A DNA stretch of 64,000 bases from Pokkaliibacter sp046614695 (GTDB taxonomy: Bacteria; Pseudomonadota; Gammaproteobacteria; Pseudomonadales; Balneatricaceae), in NCBI RefSeq assembly GCF_046614695.1, contig NZ_JBKKHQ010000019.1, forward strand, positions 1-64,000, in the 5' to 3' direction. The number at the start of each line of letters is the position of its first letter. Within the stretch, counting starts at the first letter, position 1. The translations under genes and the position numbers were made by a program. The notes under the pieces were generated by a model. That model was not told where the DNA came from. It made no database searches and worked only from the letters and a program-made list of their open reading frames with translations. Shown in pieces: positions 60,287 to 64,000 of this stretch.

Positions 60287-62602
60287 ATGGCGAATATAAA
60301 TAGTGCGTTGATCCATTCGGCTGCCGCCCGTGCGCTGCAGGCCCAGCAACTGACCCAGGGTCATGAGGCGGGTCAGGTGCAGCAAAAGCCTGCGGGCTTT
60401 AGCACGCAGCAGATGTTTGATCTTATAGGTTCTGCGCACATTACTAACCGCGAAAAGCTCGATGGCATGCACTATGTGCATAGTCAGGCCCAGCCGATGA
60501 CCGGCCCGATGCGCCATGCGCTGACCCAGTTTATTGACCACATGACCAACACAGTGGCGTTGTCCTCGCAGGACAAAGCCGAGCTTCGCCTGCTGCTTAA
60601 AGCCATGGTATCTCAGCACAGCCTGATCGGCGGGGGCGCGCAGGCCAAAGAAACGGCCAAACTGCAGCATCAGCTCATGGAAAAGCTCAAGCCCTCAGAG
60701 CATGAACGCTCGCAGGACAAGGGCTTTAATCTGCTGGCGGAATTGCCTCTGGATAAATTTCAGAAGATTGCCTCCAGGGAGTATCTGGACAGCGACAGCC
60801 TGAATGCATTGCGTAAGGCGTCATCGAGTCTGGGGCATTCGCTGGATGATAGAACTCATAAGGATTTGAATGATCGCGATAACTTCAAGGCCGCCATGCG
60901 CTCCTTGCCGGGGGATTCCTCGATGGCGAACTCCCGCTCGCTGATGTCCATGAGTTCACTGGGGACGCTGGGGCAAGCGAATGATCCGGCTGCGGTTCAG
61001 CGTCAGTGGCAGGGGGTGATGGCGGCGCTGAAAAAGCTGCCGACGGAACCCGCCGAGATCAGTAAAGACGGCAGAGAGCTGCCACCGGGAGAGTCGCCCA
61101 GCCATGAGCGCTCACTACGCAGCAGCTTTTTGATGAATGCACTGCATCATGCAGCTCAAAAAAATCAGCTGGGTACGGTGCTGCCGGGGTTGACGGGGGC
61201 CATTCTTGAACTGCCTAAGGACCAGGCTGCAGAAGTACTGGCCGAGGGCGTCAGCATTGCCAGTGAAAGCCCACGTACCCATGCGGATCTGCTGAATCAC
61301 CTGCCGCGTGTGCTGAATGAGAATTTTGAGCCTCATCATCGCCTGATGATCATGAGCGAATATCCCGAGATTGAGGACAATGCCAATCTGGCGGGCGCCG
61401 CCATGCTGGCGGCAGGCGGCGGTAACCCGGTTAATGATGTCCAGCAAACCGTGACGCAGTTTGCCAAACAGATGCTCTCTGACTTCAATGACGTACCTGC
61501 CGAGCATCAGGGTAATGCAGCGGTGTCACTGATGAAGCTTGCCCATAAAGGTTATCAGGTGAACCTGATGGCCATGCCGGGGAATCGTTCTCCTGAGATG
61601 ACTCCCGCTGAGGTCGCAGGGGAAGTCGCACCGCAGCTGCGCCAATTGCCTGCCGCGCAGGCATTGAAGGCATTTGCTCAGGTGCGCGATGCCATCATGC
61701 ATATCCCGATGGCCAGTGATCAGAAAATGCTCGCCGCGCGTGACCTGCTGCTTAGTCTTAAAGACAGCAGCGTACCTGCGCATCAGCGTATCGGACTGCA
61801 GTTGCCTTTCATGTCCAACATGGAAAGCATCGAGCAACGCATCGCGGTATTCCTTGAGACGATGGAAACCGCCAACGCCGTTGAAGACCCCGGCCAGCGG
61901 GCGCAAACCGCACAGAGCATCCTGCAGCATTTTAAATCCCTGAATCTGGATCACACCCGACAGGAGCCGCACGATCAGCCACAGTACAAGCCTGCGCTGG
62001 ACTCAATGATAGGCCTTGTCAGTGGTCTGCCGGATAAAGAGCTGACTCCGCAGCTGACGGATGCGCTGGCGGATGTGCAAAACTTCCAGTACGAGTGCAA
62101 CGAGCAGCAATTCCACGAGGTGTTGGATATTAAAAAGCGGGCGTTGGAGGCGGGCCTGGACGGTGGTCGTATCATGCCGCAGTTCCGCACCCGCGATGCT
62201 GATGATTTCACCCTGAGCCGTGCTTATTCCGCCATGGCCAACCTGCAGCGTCAGGCGCCACAGATTATCCCCGATTGCCTGATGCCTTCGTTGCACATGA
62301 TTGAGAACGTGCAGCGGGCTGACATGGTGACGCGTAACCTTGCCGAGCAGGTTCAACTGCTCTCGACCGTCCCCATGGCGACGCTGATGGACCCGCAAAA
62401 CCAGCAGGCAATGGCGCTCTCCTTTGCCCTGACCCGGGTGATGCTGGAACAGATGCCGGATAATGTCGCAGAAGTGCGGGACCGTGGGCTGGCGGAGGTA
62501 AACCGCATGATGCACCAGTCCATCCCTGATGAACTTCGCCAGAGCGGCGAATTTGCGAATACCCTTCTCAATATTTTAGGGCAGTTCAACCTTACGCCCT
62601 GA
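60287..62602 (+). CDS. Large all-helical protein of unknown function (771 aa)
   Basis: Soluble, Met/Gln/Leu-rich, predicted almost wholly alpha-helical, with no signal peptide, membrane segment or Cys-rich region. The N-terminus (MANINSALIHSAAARALQAQ) is Ser/Ala/Gln-rich and poor in charge, as in type III-secreted proteins. Several segments follow an LPxxQ...AL...I..LP pattern (for example LELPKDQAAEVLAEGVS, QLPAAQALKAFAQVRDAIMHIP, GLPDKELTPQLTDALADV), suggesting degenerate helical repeats. Long own leader, own terminator and no operon partner. I do not recognise the family; an exported effector or scaffold protein is possible but unproven. AATTGAGGTAACG precedes the ATG. Confidence 0.75.
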   Translation: MANINSALIHSAAARALQAQQLTQGHEAGQVQQKPAGFSTQQMFDLIGSAHITNREKLDGMHYVHSQAQPMTGPMRHALTQFIDHMTNTVALSSQDKAELRLLLKAMVSQHSLIGGGAQAKETAKLQHQLMEKLKPSEHERSQDKGFNLLAELPLDKFQKIASREYLDSDSLNALRKASSSLGHSLDDRTHKDLNDRDNFKAAMRSLPGDSSMANSRSLMSMSSLGTLGQANDPAAVQRQWQGVMAALKKLPTEPAEISKDGRELPPGESPSHERSLRSSFLMNALHHAAQKNQLGTVLPGLTGAILELPKDQAAEVLAEGVSIASESPRTHADLLNHLPRVLNENFEPHHRLMIMSEYPEIEDNANLAGAAMLAAGGGNPVNDVQQTVTQFAKQMLSDFNDVPAEHQGNAAVSLMKLAHKGYQVNLMAMPGNRSPEMTPAEVAGEVAPQLRQLPAAQALKAFAQVRDAIMHIPMASDQKMLAARDLLLSLKDSSVPAHQRIGLQLPFMSNMESIEQRIAVFLETMETANAVEDPGQRAQTAQSILQHFKSLNLDHTRQEPHDQPQYKPALDSMIGLVSGLPDKELTPQLTDALADVQNFQYECNEQQFHEVLDIKKRALEAGLDGGRIMPQFRTRDADDFTLSRAYSAMANLQRQAPQIIPDCLMPSLHMIENVQRADMVTRNLAEQVQLLSTVPMATLMDPQNQQAMALSFALTRVMLEQMPDNVAEVRDRGLAEVNRMMHQSIPDELRQSGEFANTLLNILGQFNLTP

Positions 62603-62687
62603 GGGCTGTAGCGCCTGAAAACATTAGCGATAGGGCCGTAACCCTGGGTTTTTTTAACCCTCGGGTCCTCTGGCTTTTCACTCTTTC

Positions 62688-62712
62688 AACCCGGCTTAGG
62701 CCGGGTTTTTTA
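62688..62712 (+). terminator. Terminator after 771-aa gene
   Basis: AACCCGGC-TTAG-GCCGGGTT with a T-tract. A second T-rich hairpin lies just before it (around 62640-62667). Confidence 0.9.
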
Positions 62713-62777
62713 TTGCCTGCGATCTGGCATTGGGCATTGCCTGGCTACAACTTTGGTCATGGAATGTGCTGATATTT

Positions 62778-62808
62778 CCATATATGGTGTTACGGCATCC
62801 ATATATGG
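62778..62808. promoter_or_regulatory. Twin palindromes, likely IclR operator
   Basis: CCATATATGG occurs at 62778-62787 and again at 62799-62808, 21 bp apart (two helical turns); the second sits in a longer ATCCATATATGGAT palindrome. They lie 58 bp before the IclR gene. Spacing suits a regulator tetramer. Confidence 0.7.
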
Positions 62809-62865
62809 ATTGATCTGCCTTTTGCTCTCCCACAAAATTCTCACCATGACAACGGAGTCGTAACC

Positions 62866-63639
62866 GTGAGTTCTGAGCCAGTAATAAAAACACTAAAGGT
62901 GCTGGAGCTGCTGTCCGGGGAAATGAAACCCCTTAGCATGATGGATATTGCCCGCAAGAGTGATATCCCGCCTTCAACCCTCTCTCGCATCATGGCCACG
63001 CTGGAAGCAGCGGGGTATGTGCAGCGCAATGCCGGACGGGAATACCTCTCGTCGTTCGAGATTCGCAAAAGCCTGGGCTTGTCTCAGGCCTATGATGCGC
63101 AGCTCGAGTGGGCGCTGGAAGAGATCGTCGATGCCACCGAGCAGTCGGCGGAAGTGCTTCTCTACGAGAACAAACAACTGGTTTGGCATGCCAAACGCGA
63201 GCACAGCGAAATGGCGATCAAGCTGCGTGCCCACAAGGGTTTTCGCCGTACGATCCATGAGCTGGATGCGCCGTCGAGGCTGTTCCTCAGTGCTTACGGC
63301 TGGAATCACATTGTCCAGCATCTGGAAACCGATGCCTTCTTCACCACCGGGCTTGAGCGAACCTTTTTAAAGGCGCTGGAAACCCGTCAGCTGATCGATA
63401 GGGTTGATCCTGATCAGGTGGCCTTTGATGAAGTGGGTAACGTTCGCGGTGTTCGCCGCTTTGCCAAGCTGGTTCGTGATGTTCAGGGGCGCCCGTTGCA
63501 CCTGTTATGCATTGCTGAGCCGGCCATCCCCAAACTGGATATGCAGGCTCATATTCGTCATCACGTGGAGGTTCTCGACCGGGTCAGTGACCGACTGGGA
63601 GAAACCCTCCGCAAGCTCGCAGGGGAGCAAGCACCATGA
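62866..63639 (+). CDS. IclR-family regulator
   Basis: 257 residues. The winged helix spans about 5-70 (IKTLKVLELLSGEMKPLSMMDIARKSDIPPSTLSRIMATLEAAGYV, given in part) and an IclR effector domain covers about 85-250. The GTG at 62866 has GGAG 8 nt upstream. Its stop overlaps the sulfatase start (ATGA), so the two genes form an operon, and twin palindromes precede it. It probably controls sulfatase expression and its own. Confidence 0.87.
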   Translation: MSSEPVIKTLKVLELLSGEMKPLSMMDIARKSDIPPSTLSRIMATLEAAGYVQRNAGREYLSSFEIRKSLGLSQAYDAQLEWALEEIVDATEQSAEVLLYENKQLVWHAKREHSEMAIKLRAHKGFRRTIHELDAPSRLFLSAYGWNHIVQHLETDAFFTTGLERTFLKALETRQLIDRVDPDQVAFDEVGNVRGVRRFAKLVRDVQGRPLHLLCIAEPAIPKLDMQAHIRHHVEVLDRVSDRLGETLRKLAGEQAP

Positions 63640-64000
63640 AGCCGAACATTCTCTTCATTATGGCGGATGATCACGCCTCAAAAGCGATCAGCTGTTACGG
63701 GCAGGGCATCAACCACACGCCGCATATTGACCGTATCGCCAATGAAGGGATGCGTTTGGATCACTGCTATGTGACCAATTCCATCTGTACCCCCAGCCGT
63801 GCCAGCATCCTTTGCGGTACCTATAACCACGTGAACGGCGTGGTGACGCTGGACTCCAAAATCAACAAACACCTGCCGAACGTTGCCAAGCATCTGCATA
63901 CCGATGGCTACCAGACGGCCATGATCGGCAAATGGCATTTGGGGGAAGGTTCTGACCATGAACCCTCCGGCTTTGATTTCTGGTCCGTCGTGCCAGGGCA
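63636..64000 (+). CDS. Sulfatase, N-terminal part (runs off window)
   Basis: The first 121 codons of a type I sulfatase. The metal-binding start NILFIMADDH and the formylglycine motif CTPSR (Cys51 to Arg55) in SICTPSRASILCG are present, followed by HLPNVAKHLHTDGYQTAMIGKWHLG. The Cys is the residue converted to formylglycine. No signal peptide is seen, so it may be cytoplasmic or exported otherwise. Substrate cannot be assigned. Coupled to the IclR gene by an ATGA overlap. The 3' part is beyond the window. Confidence 0.9.
   Translation, partial: MKPNILFIMADDHASKAISCYGQGINHTPHIDRIANEGMRLDHCYVTNSICTPSRASILCGTYNHVNGVVTLDSKINKHLPNVAKHLHTDGYQTAMIGKWHLGEGSDHEPSGFDFWSVVPG

Overview
This 64 kb window comes from a gammaproteobacterium. 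The gene content fits a marine or halophilic member of the Oceanospirillales/Pseudomonadales: TRAP-type binding proteins, a beta-alanine catabolic pair, a sulfatase, a ProX/HutH-like pair, and giant repetitive surface proteins. Genus cannot be read from the sequence. I found 43 protein genes. I saw no rRNA, tRNA, CRISPR array, insertion sequence or integrase.

Region 1 (1-23.3 kb) is a surface-protein locus. Two giant minus-strand genes (1-5630, cut by the window edge; 7454-18394) encode proteins with an N-terminal LE(P/A)RMLFDGA motif, a DUF4347 domain with His and Cys motifs, and long Ig/cadherin-like repeat arrays. The second carries 20 repeats of exactly 300 bp. Between them, on the opposite strand, lie two signal-peptide proteins with the phage tail Collar fold. 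Upstream lie three translationally coupled HlyD-type adaptor genes. One is fused to a site-2-type metalloprotease with a PqqD-like N-terminus and one to a GAF-like domain. No ABC ATPase is visible. This is the most unusual system in the window.

Region 2 (23.5-34.8 kb) is mostly metabolic: two glutathione transferases; a CidR-like LysR regulator divergent from cidAB; a DUF4197 lipo/periplasmic-type protein; an EamA exporter; a 56-residue membrane protein; YjjG nucleotidase; and a LysR gene divergent from beta-alanine:pyruvate aminotransferase plus (methyl)malonate-semialdehyde dehydrogenase.

Region 3 (34.9-43.8 kb) opens with a short AT-rich island of two unknown genes. It continues with an NCS1-like permease behind a long structured leader, a TetR gene with a near-perfect 32 bp operator in front of two tandem DctP binding proteins that have no permease nearby, and a SnoaL-like protein divergent from a LysR gene.

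Region 4 (43.8-53.4 kb) holds an NAD-salvage regulon (NrtR, bifunctional NMN adenylyltransferase/Nudix, NadV) with two matching palindromes as NrtR boxes. It then has a likely pore-forming toxin with a membrane immunity protein, a zinc/manganese ABC transporter behind a Zur-like box, and a ProX-type binding protein behind a HutC-like operator.

Region 5 (53.6-64 kb) contains a histidine/phenylalanine ammonia-lyase homologue that has lost the Ala-Ser-Gly tripeptide from which the catalytic MIO group is made. It is followed by an EAL-type response regulator with its sensor kinase, a 771-residue all-helical protein I cannot place, and an IclR regulator overlapping the start of a sulfatase, with twin palindromes upstream.
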